DNA of 64,000 bases, taken from assembly GCF_000332475.2 (NCBI RefSeq), contig NZ_AOGX02000024.1, positions 186,001-250,000 on the forward strand. The letters run 5' to 3'. The stretch comes from Leptospira yanagawae serovar Saopaulo str. Sao Paulo = ATCC 700523. Lineage in GTDB: Bacteria; Spirochaetota; Leptospiria; Leptospirales; Leptospiraceae. Every line of letters begins with the position of its first letter. Within the stretch, counting starts at the first letter, position 1. Below the pieces are notes generated by a model. That model was given only the letters and a program-made list of their open reading frames with translations. It searched no databases and had not been told where the DNA came from. The translations under genes and the position numbers were made by a program. This document shows positions 54,793-63,377 of the stretch, one piece after another.

Positions 54793-56031
54793 CTATTCCG
54801 ACCAACTCACCTGTGCCACTAGGATCTTGCCTGCCATAAGAGAAAAGGTAAAGATTACGTATTGGTTTTGGTTCCCAATATCATACAATGGATAGGTCAC
54901 TCCCCATTTTTTCCGGAATCGTTCTGACTCTTCTTTGTGTTTCAAAAAGTAAGGTTTCCAGGCATAATTATTGCCAATTTGTCTGGACCGCTCCAAATAC
55001 CCACCATTCATTCGGTCCAAATCATACGTAGGTGTGATTTGGTAACCTTCTGCATCACAAACAAATACTTTTAAGATCTCACGAGGGAGAGAACTCAGGA
55101 TTTGTCCAAAACGAAAAGGGAAATCCTCTTCACTGGAATCCGATAGTTCATAAAACAAATCTTGTAACTGGTCGATGATCTTTTGCTCGCGGATTCCTTT
55201 TTCCCTGAGTTCCCTCGAACGAACCCCTGAGAAGTTTTCCAAAACAGATTTCATTTTGTCTGAGAAGGTATTGCGATTTAAAAAATGAGGGTTCGGTGTC
55301 GAAAAATAATAGCCTTGGAGGAGATTGGCACCCATGGAAAGGGCAAGGTTTACCTCTTCCTCGGTTTCAATTCCCTCAAAGAGGAGTTGGCTTCCGAGTT
55401 TTTGGCTCATTTCAGAAATGGCACCAAGGACCTGTTTGAAGGAGTTTTTATTCAAACTCTCCCGCATGATCTTGATGTCCACTTTCATGATGTCGGGATG
55501 GAGGTAACCAATGCGTTCTAAATTGGAAAAACCAGTACCCAAATCATCGATAGCAATTTTTAAACCATAATCTCGAAAGATTTGTACAATTTGGATGAGC
55601 CGGTCAATGGATCCATCGAATTCATCTTCTGTGATTTCGATCACCACTTGGTTCCGATCAATCCCATAGGTTTCAATGAGTTGGATGATATGGAAATTTT
55701 CAGCAAAGAGATCGGTATGATGCACCCGCGAAAGGAAGTTTGGCATCATATTAAAAAATAATTTTGTACGGAGGTTACTTTCCTTTAAGGTTTGGACTGC
55801 CTTCTCCCGTAATATCCGATCAATATTGTAAACGGGAACGGGGTCTTGTTCCCTGTTGTGGAAGAGACCACCTAAGGACTTGTAGGTGTTTTCTTCAGGA
55901 TTGAACTGCCTACCGAGTACCTCGTAAGCAGAAATAGAGCGATTGATGGCATTGACGATGGGTTGGAAATGAGGGACAAAATATGTCTCGTTCCAAAACT
56001 GGTTTCCTTCCGTTGATTCCGTTGTGAACAT
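54793..56031 (-). CDS. EAL-domain c-di-GMP phosphodiesterase
   Basis: A 412-residue protein with an N-terminal EAL domain (residues about 10-260). Catalytic residues appear kept: E in SAYEVLGRQ, N in FFNMMPNFL, E in VIEITEDEF, DDLGTGFSNL, K in VDIK and E in FEGIETEEE, with QGYYF near the end. The remaining C-terminal part (about 265-412) is of unknown fold, with DLFYELSDSSEEDFPFRFG and a possible sensory PDC/cache-like region. It is separate from the suf operon; its upstream region is 93 bases from sufC. Confidence 0.88.
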   Translation of the reverse strand: MFTTESTEGNQFWNETYFVPHFQPIVNAINRSISAYEVLGRQFNPEENTYKSLGGLFHNREQDPVPVYNIDRILREKAVQTLKESNLRTKLFFNMMPNFLSRVHHTDLFAENFHIIQLIETYGIDRNQVVIEITEDEFDGSIDRLIQIVQIFRDYGLKIAIDDLGTGFSNLERIGYLHPDIMKVDIKIMRESLNKNSFKQVLGAISEMSQKLGSQLLFEGIETEEEVNLALSMGANLLQGYYFSTPNPHFLNRNTFSDKMKSVLENFSGVRSRELREKGIREQKIIDQLQDLFYELSDSSEEDFPFRFGQILSSLPREILKVFVCDAEGYQITPTYDLDRMNGGYLERSRQIGNNYAWKPYFLKHKEESERFRKKWGVTYPLYDIGNQNQYVIFTFSLMAGKILVAQVSWSE

Positions 56032-56147
56032 GGTTCCCTTTCTTCCAAGCTAAAAGGGTCTTCCAAACTGGCAAGAAAATTTCCACAATTTTGAAACAAA
56101 ATAGACCCATTTATGACCTACAGAAATCATAATTGTGTCATTTTGAC

Positions 56148-57431
56148 TTAAATGGAATACCCGTCTGGAATCGCAGAATGGCGAGGGACAACAATGATTC
56201 CGTCTCGGATCCGAATGTAATCATCTTCGTACTCTTGTAGGTTTTGTTCGTTTAACAGGCGAACATTGGCGCCAATGGCACAATCTTTGTCGACAATTGT
56301 CCGTCGTATTTCGCAGTTAGGTCCAATTCCAATCGGGATTTTTCCTGACTTACGATCAAAGTAACCGTAGTGGTCAAGACCCATGATGATGGAATCATAA
56401 ATTTTGGTACCTGAAGCGATGAGTTGGCGCACTCCGATGATGGAACGGTGCACCTCACATTGGTTAAGAATGGTTCCTTCTGAGATCAAAGCTTGGTTCA
56501 CAACCGCCTGATTGATCTTTGACGGAGGAAGTGCCCTCGCCCGTGTGTAAATTGGAGTTTTTTCTAGATATAAATTGAATTTGGGAATGTGGTCAGTTAA
56601 CATCAAATTGGCTTCGTAGAATGCTTTAATGGTTCCTATGTCTTCCCAATAACCGTCGTAAGTATACGCTTTTACCTTTCGTTCTTTAATGGCCTTTGGC
56701 AAAATTTCCTTACCAAAGTCAGCCATTCCTCGGTCTTCCAATACATCGATTAACGTAGAGGTATTAAAGATATAAATCCCCATATTGGCTAAAAAAGATC
56801 CATTTTCTGTCCTACAGGATTCAACTTGCGATAGGTCTTGTGGTTTTTCGATAAATTCTTGAATGGTTCCCCCGATCCCTGCCTTCACAATGCCAAGCCC
56901 ATAAATTTGGTCTTCTGGAATCGCATTGGTAGCCACAGAAATTTGTGTTTCGGGGTCCATCAAATGGCTTTGCATAAAATCCGCCAAATCCATGTTATAC
57001 AGCTGGTCGCCAGAAAGGATGAGGACATATTTTGGTTTTTGCTCTCGGATATAAGGTAATACTTTTCTTACGGCATCTGCGGTTCCTTCAAACCAATTGG
57101 CACTGGAAACAGTTTGTTCTGCAGCAATGATTTCTACAAAACTCTTTTGGTGGATGTTATTTGTTGCGTACGTGCGGTTGATGTGGCGATTCAGCGAATA
57201 CGAGTTAAACTGGGTGAGGATGAAGATTTTTTCAAATCCACTGTTCAGTGAATTGGAAATAGGGATATCAATCAATCGATACTTCCCACCAAAACTCACA
57301 GCAGGTTTTGATCTTTTTTCTGTTAGGGGCAAAAGCCTAGTTCCTTTTCCCCCACCTAGAATGATTGTAAGGACTTCATCTTTTTTGAGGATAAAATCCA
57401 CACAGTCAATTGAGTCTTCTTGGAATCGCAT
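56148..57431 (-). CDS. glgC: Glucose-1-phosphate adenylyltransferase
   Basis: A 427-residue ADP-glucose pyrophosphorylase, the first enzyme of glycogen synthesis. N-terminal LGGGKGTRLLPLTEKRSKPAVSFGGKYRLIDIPISNSLNSG (core G-G-x-G-T-R-L-x-P-L-T, K-P-A-V-x-F-G-G) is the nucleotidyltransferase signature. The LSGDQLYNMDLADF motif and the C-terminal beta-helix (SIIMGLDHYGYF, IGIGPNCEIRRTIVDKDCAIG) complete the family. ATG 57431 gives an 18-residue lead before the signature. Confidence 0.94.
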   Translation of the reverse strand: MRFQEDSIDCVDFILKKDEVLTIILGGGKGTRLLPLTEKRSKPAVSFGGKYRLIDIPISNSLNSGFEKIFILTQFNSYSLNRHINRTYATNNIHQKSFVEIIAAEQTVSSANWFEGTADAVRKVLPYIREQKPKYVLILSGDQLYNMDLADFMQSHLMDPETQISVATNAIPEDQIYGLGIVKAGIGGTIQEFIEKPQDLSQVESCRTENGSFLANMGIYIFNTSTLIDVLEDRGMADFGKEILPKAIKERKVKAYTYDGYWEDIGTIKAFYEANLMLTDHIPKFNLYLEKTPIYTRARALPPSKINQAVVNQALISEGTILNQCEVHRSIIGVRQLIASGTKIYDSIIMGLDHYGYFDRKSGKIPIGIGPNCEIRRTIVDKDCAIGANVRLLNEQNLQEYEDDYIRIRDGIIVVPRHSAIPDGYSI

Positions 57432-57485
57432 ACCTATCCTTATAAGGATATTTGACGAAAAAGCAAGAAAAGGAAATCGAAGATT

Positions 57486-58133
57486 CTAATTTTTTAAAAG
57501 AGCTTCTAAGATTTGTTTGCCATCCATTTTTCCTGTATAAGGATTCATGGCTCGTTCTGGATGTGGCATCATACCAAGAACATTTCCTTTTTCATTGCAG
57601 ATCCCTGCGATGTCATGTAAAGAACCATTGGGATTTTCATTGTAACGAAATACCACTTGGCCATTTTTTTCTAATCGTTCTAAAGTTTCTGCATCCGCAA
57701 AGTAAGCACCTTCGCCGTGAGCGATTGGGATGGAAAGGTTACCATTCATTTTTTTCGCAAACGCATTTTCTTTGACAGGAACAAGCTCCACATCTTTGCA
57801 AATGTATTTAAGAGTGCGATTGTGTAAAAGTGCACCAGGCAAAAGTCCTGATTCCGTCAGAATTTGGAATCCATTGCAAACACCGAGCACCTTTCCTCCT
57901 TTGTTTGCATACTTCACCACTGATTCCATGGAGGGACTAAATTTCGCCATGGCACCACAACGCAAGTAATCTCCAAAAGAAAATCCACCTGGCAATACAA
58001 CAAGATCCGGCACATCATCAAAGGACTCTTTGTACCAAGTGTAGTTGACATCGGCTTGAAAGGTTTCCTGTAATACAGTTCCTACATCTTTATCACAGTT
58101 GGAACCAGGAAAGGTGACAACTCGCACTTTCAT
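57486..58133 (-). CDS. purQ: Phosphoribosylformylglycinamidine synthase, glutaminase subunit
   Basis: A 215-residue class I glutamine amidotransferase subunit of FGAM synthase. The nucleophile Cys86 lies in LGVCNGFQIL, the His/Glu in PIAHGEG...PHPERAMNP, and the N-terminus VRVVTFPGSNCDKD is typical of PurQ. It supplies ammonia to PurL through PurS. It is last of purC-purS-purQ, overlapping purS by four bases (ATGA). PurL is not in the window. Confidence 0.95.
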   Translation of the reverse strand: MKVRVVTFPGSNCDKDVGTVLQETFQADVNYTWYKESFDDVPDLVVLPGGFSFGDYLRCGAMAKFSPSMESVVKYANKGGKVLGVCNGFQILTESGLLPGALLHNRTLKYICKDVELVPVKENAFAKKMNGNLSIPIAHGEGAYFADAETLERLEKNGQVVFRYNENPNGSLHDIAGICNEKGNVLGMMPHPERAMNPYTGKMDGKQILEALLKN

Positions 58134-58378
58134 TGTGACTCTACCACCAATTTGTAGGTTTCGATCACTTGGTTTACGAGTACTGATTCACAAATTTCTT
58201 TGGCAATTGTTTCTGCTTCTTTTAAGGAAGAGGCATTCAATTTGATTTCAATGTACTTTCCAACACGTAAATCTTGGATTTGCCCCTTCCCTTGGTCATG
58301 GAGGGTACGGAGCACGGTTTGTCCTTGCGGGTCTAGGACTGATTCTTTTAGGGTGACATTTATTTTTGCGACAAACAT
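58130..58378 (-). CDS. purS: Phosphoribosylformylglycinamidine synthase subunit PurS
   Basis: An 82-residue PurS, the small bridging subunit of the multi-protein FGAM synthase used by bacteria that have separate PurL, PurQ and PurS. The pattern KINVTLKESVLDPQGQTV, LGKYIEIKLNAS-like strand (here VGKYIEIKLNASS) and AKEICESVLVNQVIETY match the family. It overlaps purC by 19 bases upstream and purQ by four downstream. Confidence 0.92.
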   Translation of the reverse strand: MFVAKINVTLKESVLDPQGQTVLRTLHDQGKGQIQDLRVGKYIEIKLNASSLKEAETIAKEICESVLVNQVIETYKLVVESQ

Positions 58379-59217
58379 AAGTTGATTTTCTCTTCCAATT
58401 CCAAGTATTTTTTACGTAGTTCCAGGATCAAGGATTCGGGAAGTTTGGGAGGTGGTGGATTTTTATCCCAAGATGTGGATTCGAGCCAATTTCGTAGGAT
58501 TTGTTTGTCGAAACTTGCAGGAGTTTTTCCCAAAACATAAGTGGAGGCATCCCAATACCGAGATGAATCCGGGGTTAAAATTTCATCAATGAGAATCGGT
58601 TCCCCATCCAAAAGTCCAAATTCAAATTTTGTATCACAAAGGAGGATACCCTGTGTTGCCATCAAACGATGGGCTTCTGTGTACAAATGTAAGGAAATTT
58701 TTTTCACCTTTTGGAATAAGGCTGTGCCCACTTCTTTTTCCATCGTGGCTTCACTCACATTTTCGTCGTGACCCGAATCATTTTTTCGAGCAGGTGTGAA
58801 AATCGGTGTGGGAAATTGGTAGGATTCTTGGATCCCTTTGGGATAAGGTGTTTCAGCAATGGTCCCGGATTGTAAGTATTCCTTCCAAGCGGAACCTGTC
58901 AAATACCCACGAACCACACATTCAAAATCAATGCGTTTTGCCTTTTTGACAAGGACGGAACGACCCACAACTGCATCGTGGTTTTGGTAGGGTGTGGGAA
59001 ATTGATTTGGATCATCTGTGACCAGGTGGTTTGGTATTTCATGAAAGTATCGGAACCATTTTGTGGAAATTCGAGTGAGGATTTTTCCTTTGTCTTCTAC
59101 AGGTTCAGAAAATACGACATCGAAAGCCGAAATTCGATCAGTTGCTACAAGTAATAACTCATTGCCCAGATCATAAACATCTCTCACCTTTCCCTTGTAA
59201 TGTGGACTTGGAATCAT
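58360..59217 (-). CDS. purC: Phosphoribosylaminoimidazole-succinocarboxamide synthase
   Basis: SAICAR synthetase of purine biosynthesis, 285 residues. The N-terminal KVRDVYDLGNELLLVATDRISAFDVV and the VRGYLTGSAWKEY, ICDTKFEFGLLDGEPILIDEILTPDSSRYW segments (core D-T-K-F-E-F-G, D-E-x-x-T-P-D-S-S-R) are diagnostic. ATG 59217 overlaps the upstream gene stop in ATGA, so it is preferred over a longer start at 59229. Upstream neighbour is a PP2C response regulator, downstream purS. Confidence 0.95.
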   Translation of the reverse strand: MIPSPHYKGKVRDVYDLGNELLLVATDRISAFDVVFSEPVEDKGKILTRISTKWFRYFHEIPNHLVTDDPNQFPTPYQNHDAVVGRSVLVKKAKRIDFECVVRGYLTGSAWKEYLQSGTIAETPYPKGIQESYQFPTPIFTPARKNDSGHDENVSEATMEKEVGTALFQKVKKISLHLYTEAHRLMATQGILLCDTKFEFGLLDGEPILIDEILTPDSSRYWDASTYVLGKTPASFDKQILRNWLESTSWDKNPPPPKLPESLILELRKKYLELEEKINLCLSQK

Positions 59218-60341
59218 AATTGGATACACACCATTGCCATATCGTCACTCGGAGTGGATGAACCACAAAACTCTAATATTTTATTTTGAACCGTTGGTAA
59301 AATATCATTACCCGACTTAACGGAAGAATGAAAAATCTCTTTCATCCCGTCTTCCGTTATATATTCCAATTTGGAATTCATTGCTTCGCTTGCACCATCA
59401 GTATACATAAAAAACTTGGATCCTGTTTTCAAAGAAATGGATTGCACCTCATCATTGGCCACCATATTGATCCCCATGATCATTGGACTCATACCCTTTA
59501 ATAGTTTTGTTTCCCCATCCATAAATACAATTGGAGCCGGATGTCCACCATTGATATAGGAAAGATTTAATTCTTGGTCTATGATCGCATAACAAAACGT
59601 AATCGCATAATCTTCAGGCAGAACCAATTCCATATTTTTACGTAAATGGGATACTCGTTCTTTTAGTCCCATATTGGGAACCAAATTGAATAATTGCATT
59701 TTGAACATGGCTCCTATGAGAGCTGCACTTGGGCCATGACCCGAACAGTCTGCAATCACAATATGAAGTTTTTTCTCTTCAATCCATGTATCTACAAAAT
59801 CGCCACCGATTTGTAAGTAAGGATGAAATAATGTTTGGGCCTTGATTCCATTCCAAATAAAACTTTTTTCGGGGATGAGTTGGTCTTGTACGCGACGAGC
59901 TGTTTGTAATTCTTTTTCGTATTTACTTTTTTGTTGGTAGAGTTCGTCTTGTAAGTCTTTTAATCGAATCACAGAATGGATTTTGGCAACCAATTCACGT
60001 TTGTTAAACGGTTTGTTGATAAAATCATCCCCACCATTTTTCATTGCTTCTTGGAAACCCACTTCTCGTTCGATGGAAGTGATGAATAAAATTGGCAATA
60101 GTTTGAATTGGTCCATATCACGGAGTTCCCGACAAAAGGAAAAACCATCCTGGACAGGCATATTCACATCCAAAAGTAAGGTATCAATCCGAGTATTGAG
60201 TAAAACCAACCGAGCTTCTTCTGCAGAATACGCAGTATAAGTTTTAAACCCTTCTTGTAATAATAGGTATTTGAGAAGTTCCACATTTTCGGGGACATCA
60301 TCAACTATCAGAATGGTATGTTGTGTTTCCGTTTGGCCCAT
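59214..60341 (-). CDS. Response regulator with PP2C (SpoIIE/RsbU-like) phosphatase domain
   Basis: A 375-residue protein with an N-terminal receiver domain (LIVDDVPENVELLKYL, phospho-Asp58 in LLDVNMPVQDG, KPFNKRELVAKI), a short coiled coil (residues about 130-155), and a C-terminal PP2C-type Ser/Thr phosphatase domain (GGDFVDTW, ADCSGHGPSAAL, SYINGGHPAP, MYTDGASEA). This is the RsbU-like arrangement used in partner-switching or stress signalling. It lies six bases downstream of ccmC and overlaps purC, so it seems cotranscribed with both. Confidence 0.93.
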   Translation of the reverse strand: MGQTETQHTILIVDDVPENVELLKYLLLQEGFKTYTAYSAEEARLVLLNTRIDTLLLDVNMPVQDGFSFCRELRDMDQFKLLPILFITSIEREVGFQEAMKNGGDDFINKPFNKRELVAKIHSVIRLKDLQDELYQQKSKYEKELQTARRVQDQLIPEKSFIWNGIKAQTLFHPYLQIGGDFVDTWIEEKKLHIVIADCSGHGPSAALIGAMFKMQLFNLVPNMGLKERVSHLRKNMELVLPEDYAITFCYAIIDQELNLSYINGGHPAPIVFMDGETKLLKGMSPMIMGINMVANDEVQSISLKTGSKFFMYTDGASEAMNSKLEYITEDGMKEIFHSSVKSGNDILPTVQNKILEFCGSSTPSDDMAMVCIQL

Positions 60342-60347
60342 TAGGAT

Positions 60348-61046
60348 TTAGTCCATCTCAGCACGAAGGCTGTGTTTTAATTCCTGAAGTTTTTCATTGC
60401 GATTGGAAACTAAAAACAAAATCAGAAACAAAAAATGATACGCAAGCACCCCTAACCAAAGGGTTCGTTTCATATCTGAATCCATTCCCCCTTTGCCAAG
60501 CACACTTCCTGGATGATTTCCAGGATTTTCAATCCAACGAATGGCTCCCCATGTGAGAACAGCACTGATGGCACAGAGTACAGAAAGATAAGCAGATAAA
60601 ATTGCCTTTTTTTTTCGGGAAGGAACCAGATAACGAAAGATAAAATAACTGAGTAAAGACAAACAAAGGATAAAAAAGGATTGTAACCTAGCATCTGTTT
60701 TGTCCCAAGGGACTCCCCAAGCACTATAAGCCCAAATGGGACCTGAGAACAAAACACCTACGGCAAACACAAAAGCCAGTTGGTTTGCCGTAAAGGCAAG
60801 CCTATCCCAAAGTAAATTTTTTTGAAACAAATACACAAGGGAAAACACAAAAGAAAGCAAAGGACCGTATAACGCGACCCAAGCGACAGGTACATGAAGG
60901 TAAAATATTCGATGGCTTAGTCCCTGCTCCAAAATCACATTCGGATATAGGATGGAAACAAATACTGCAATCACTAACGAAAAACAGACTACCAAATAAA
61001 ACACGAAGTCAAAGGCGGGGTGTAATAATTGTATCTTACGTTCCAT
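60348..61046 (-). CDS. ccmC: Cytochrome c biogenesis protein CcmC-like
   Basis: A 232-residue membrane protein with six helices. The FYLHVPVAWVALYG motif with haem-ligand-like His and the later NHPGSVLGKGGMDSD loop match CcmC. The tryptophan-rich WWD-type motif is reduced: it reads WGVPWDKTDARLQSF, with fewer Trp than the usual WGTWWVWDARLTS. It follows ccmB after 54 bases and ends an apparent ccmABC unit. It would deliver haem to the periplasm for c-type cytochromes. Confidence 0.85.
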   Translation of the reverse strand: MERKIQLLHPAFDFVFYLVVCFSLVIAVFVSILYPNVILEQGLSHRIFYLHVPVAWVALYGPLLSFVFSLVYLFQKNLLWDRLAFTANQLAFVFAVGVLFSGPIWAYSAWGVPWDKTDARLQSFFILCLSLLSYFIFRYLVPSRKKKAILSAYLSVLCAISAVLTWGAIRWIENPGNHPGSVLGKGGMDSDMKRTLWLGVLAYHFLFLILFLVSNRNEKLQELKHSLRAEMD

Positions 61047-61100
61047 TTTTTTCCAGATTTTCAGAAAGGAAAAGAAATTCTAGGAGAAAATGGAATCCCA

Positions 61101-61754
61101 CTACTCATTCTTTAAGGTTTCTACCATAATCGATCCGAGTGTTGCGTAAAACAAAAGGAAAAACAACAAAAGACCGACAGATGGGATGTAAAATCCAACT
61201 TCCACCCAATACCGATTTTCGGCTTCCAAACCAAATAAAAACAATGGGATCGAAAACGGTAATTGTAACAGAGGGATGATGATTTCTTTGAGCCGGCTCT
61301 CAAAGGCAATGATCCCAAGGGATACACCCAAAAATACCAAACATCCACTCCCTAAACTCGCAAAGAGCCATTCCCCAAATCCTCTGTCCAAACTCATATT
61401 TTGAAAGAATACGGAAAGTATAAGGACAAGAAACGCATTGACAAGGATCGTACAAAACCAAATGGTCAGGGACTTACTTACATACAAAGCAGTGGGACTC
61501 ACGTAAGCGAGACTTGCTTCCCAACCCATCGATTCTCGTTCTTCCCAAAGGCTTTGGCTCACGATCACAAAATTTAAAAGAAAAATGATGGCCCACTTGA
61601 GTCCACGGATACTCCGTGCAGACAAAACCTCATTCACTTCGATGGAAGTATAAAAAATAAAAACAACCGAAACACTGAGGGTAAAAAGAGAGACAATTCC
61701 CCCGAGGGATCTGCCGATCAGGAAAAAATCTTTTTTTAATAAATTAAGAAACAA
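61101..61754 (-). CDS. ccmB: Haem exporter-like permease CcmB
   Basis: A 217-residue membrane protein with six hydrophobic helices. The SLWEERESMGWEASLAYVSPTALYVSKSL stretch near residues 64-92 (key E-R-E, S-P-x-x-L-x-x-K-x-L) resembles the CcmB cytoplasmic loop, and the pattern FESRLKEIIIPLLQLPFSIPLFLFG (P-L-x-x-P-x-x-I-P) matches the family. TTG 61754 overlaps ccmA by 11 bases. Partner of the CcmA ATPase and CcmC. Confidence 0.86.
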   Translation of the reverse strand: MFLNLLKKDFFLIGRSLGGIVSLFTLSVSVVFIFYTSIEVNEVLSARSIRGLKWAIIFLLNFVIVSQSLWEERESMGWEASLAYVSPTALYVSKSLTIWFCTILVNAFLVLILSVFFQNMSLDRGFGEWLFASLGSGCLVFLGVSLGIIAFESRLKEIIIPLLQLPFSIPLFLFGLEAENRYWVEVGFYIPSVGLLLFFLLFYATLGSIMVETLKNE

Positions 61755-62352
61755 TGATTTTCCCCTGCTTGATGAGAATTTGACCTGTACATTCTAATCC
61801 TTTTGGAACGGAATGCAGAACAATGAGAATCAATTTATTCTGTTTCTCTTCGTTTAGAATTCCACTAAGGACTTCTGATGATTCACTATCAAGTCCTGTA
61901 TAGGGTTCATCAAATAATATGATATCGGCAGAAGATAATAGTACTCTCATGATGGCGACTTTTTGTTTCATCCCACGAGAATACAAATGAATAGGATCAA
62001 GTTTCCTTTTTTCCAAACGAAATCGTTTTATCAGTTCTTCTTTACGTCCTGCAGTGGGAACTGCATCCAAAGTCTCAAAATAATTTAAGTTTTCATCTAA
62101 ATTGAGAGAGGAATAAAAACCGAGTTCATGGCCAAGGTAGGCTATTTTCTTTTTGCCTTCCGGCCAAATCCAATGAGGAGATATTTTAGAATCATGGTAT
62201 ATTTTTTTTAGTAAAGTGGATTTACCTGCTCCATTTTCCCCGAGGACTGCGTACATCCCTCTTTCAAAAAAACGAAGATTCACCTCTCTCAAAAGGGTTT
62301 TTTCGCCGACAGTAATAGTGAGGCCTTTTGTCTCTAAAATGGTTCGGTCCAT
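61744..62352 (-). CDS. ccmA: ABC transporter ATPase CcmA
   Basis: A 202-residue ABC ATPase of the size and type of CcmA. Walker A is GENGAGKSTLLKKI, signature YSRGMKQKVAIMRVLL (R instead of S-G-G), Walker B IILFDEPYTGLDSE and a short VLHSV switch. The SRGMKQK signature is like those of CcmA. It overlaps ccmB, and its ATG is separated by only eight bases from the divergent TPR gene. Confidence 0.88.
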   Translation of the reverse strand: MDRTILETKGLTITVGEKTLLREVNLRFFERGMYAVLGENGAGKSTLLKKIYHDSKISPHWIWPEGKKKIAYLGHELGFYSSLNLDENLNYFETLDAVPTAGRKEELIKRFRLEKRKLDPIHLYSRGMKQKVAIMRVLLSSADIILFDEPYTGLDSESSEVLSGILNEEKQNKLILIVLHSVPKGLECTGQILIKQGKIIVS

Positions 62353-62360
62353 TCTTCACC

Positions 62361-63377
62361 ATGTTTCACCACCTATTCACATTCGCACTTCTGTTTTTAT
62401 TTCCGACACTGGTTTGGGGCCAAAAACTAATCGGGAACAAAGAATACCCTGAATTGCTTTGGGGTAAGGATGAAGAATTTGATACCTCTGATTTTCCCAA
62501 TGGTTCTTTCATTTACCATAAAGATGACTTTATCTTAGCTCGTGGAAAATTGTACCAAGGGGAGCCTCCAAAGTCGAATGGGAGTTTTACTTACGGTACA
62601 GAAACCATCACAAACTCAGGCAAATGGAATAACGATACCATTGACATCCTACTCAATGGGAAACCGAACATGCGCAGTGAAGTGATCAAACGTCTCGAAG
62701 CTGGAATCCGTTTTGACCCCCAATTTTTTCCGTTCCGATACAATTTGGGACGATTGTATTCGTTAGAAATGAAGTATGAAAAAGCCCTTGTTGAATTTGA
62801 ATATGCAAAAGCAGAAATGCCAGACTATTACAAAACCTATTTGCATATAGGAATTTTATCAGAGATCACGAGGCAAATTTATTATGCCATCATGAATTAT
62901 AAATTGGCAGTTGAAAAAAATCCTTATGATACGGAGGCACTCATCCGGCTTGCAGACCATTATTTGGAAACAGGTTTAAAAAACAGAGCCCTACTGTATT
63001 TAAACAAAGCCTTAAAAATTGAAGAAGAAAGTCCTAATGTCAAACTTGGGTTTGCCCGACTGGAAATGGAAAAAGGAAATTATCATATCGCTTATAAAAT
63101 TTTTAACCGAACCAGTTTGACCACAGGGGAAGGAAAATTAAAACCTTACGATAAAAAATTCCACTATTACTTTGCAGAAACCGCATCCAAAGTGACTGAC
63201 TATGAAACAGCCGAAGAACAGTACACAAAGATGTTGACTTTTACCAATGATCCTTTTTTCGCAACAGTATCTTCCAAGGTGATTGCAAGGAGAAGAGATA
63301 TTGCAAAAAAATTCGCAGAAGCAAAACGTACTCAGTTGGATGATTCCGAAGAAGAAGTGGCTCCACCAAACGAATGA
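62361..63377 (+). CDS. Exported TPR-repeat protein
   Basis: A 338-residue protein with a signal peptide (HLFTFALLFLFPTLVWG) and TPR repeats in the middle and C-terminal part (for example FPFRYNLGRLYSLEMKYEKALVEFEYAKA, DYYKTYLHIGILSEITRQIYYAIMNYKLAV and ALIRLADHYLETGLKNRALLYLNKAL patterns, each A-x-x-x-Y/L rich). Function unknown; probably periplasmic protein interaction. ATG 62361 is favoured because the signal peptide begins here; 62328 would add residues from the antisense of ccmA. The last 46 bases overlap the convergent ABC ATPase gene. Confidence 0.78.
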   Translation: MFHHLFTFALLFLFPTLVWGQKLIGNKEYPELLWGKDEEFDTSDFPNGSFIYHKDDFILARGKLYQGEPPKSNGSFTYGTETITNSGKWNNDTIDILLNGKPNMRSEVIKRLEAGIRFDPQFFPFRYNLGRLYSLEMKYEKALVEFEYAKAEMPDYYKTYLHIGILSEITRQIYYAIMNYKLAVEKNPYDTEALIRLADHYLETGLKNRALLYLNKALKIEEESPNVKLGFARLEMEKGNYHIAYKIFNRTSLTTGEGKLKPYDKKFHYYFAETASKVTDYETAEEQYTKMLTFTNDPFFATVSSKVIARRRDIAKKFAEAKRTQLDDSEEEVAPPNE

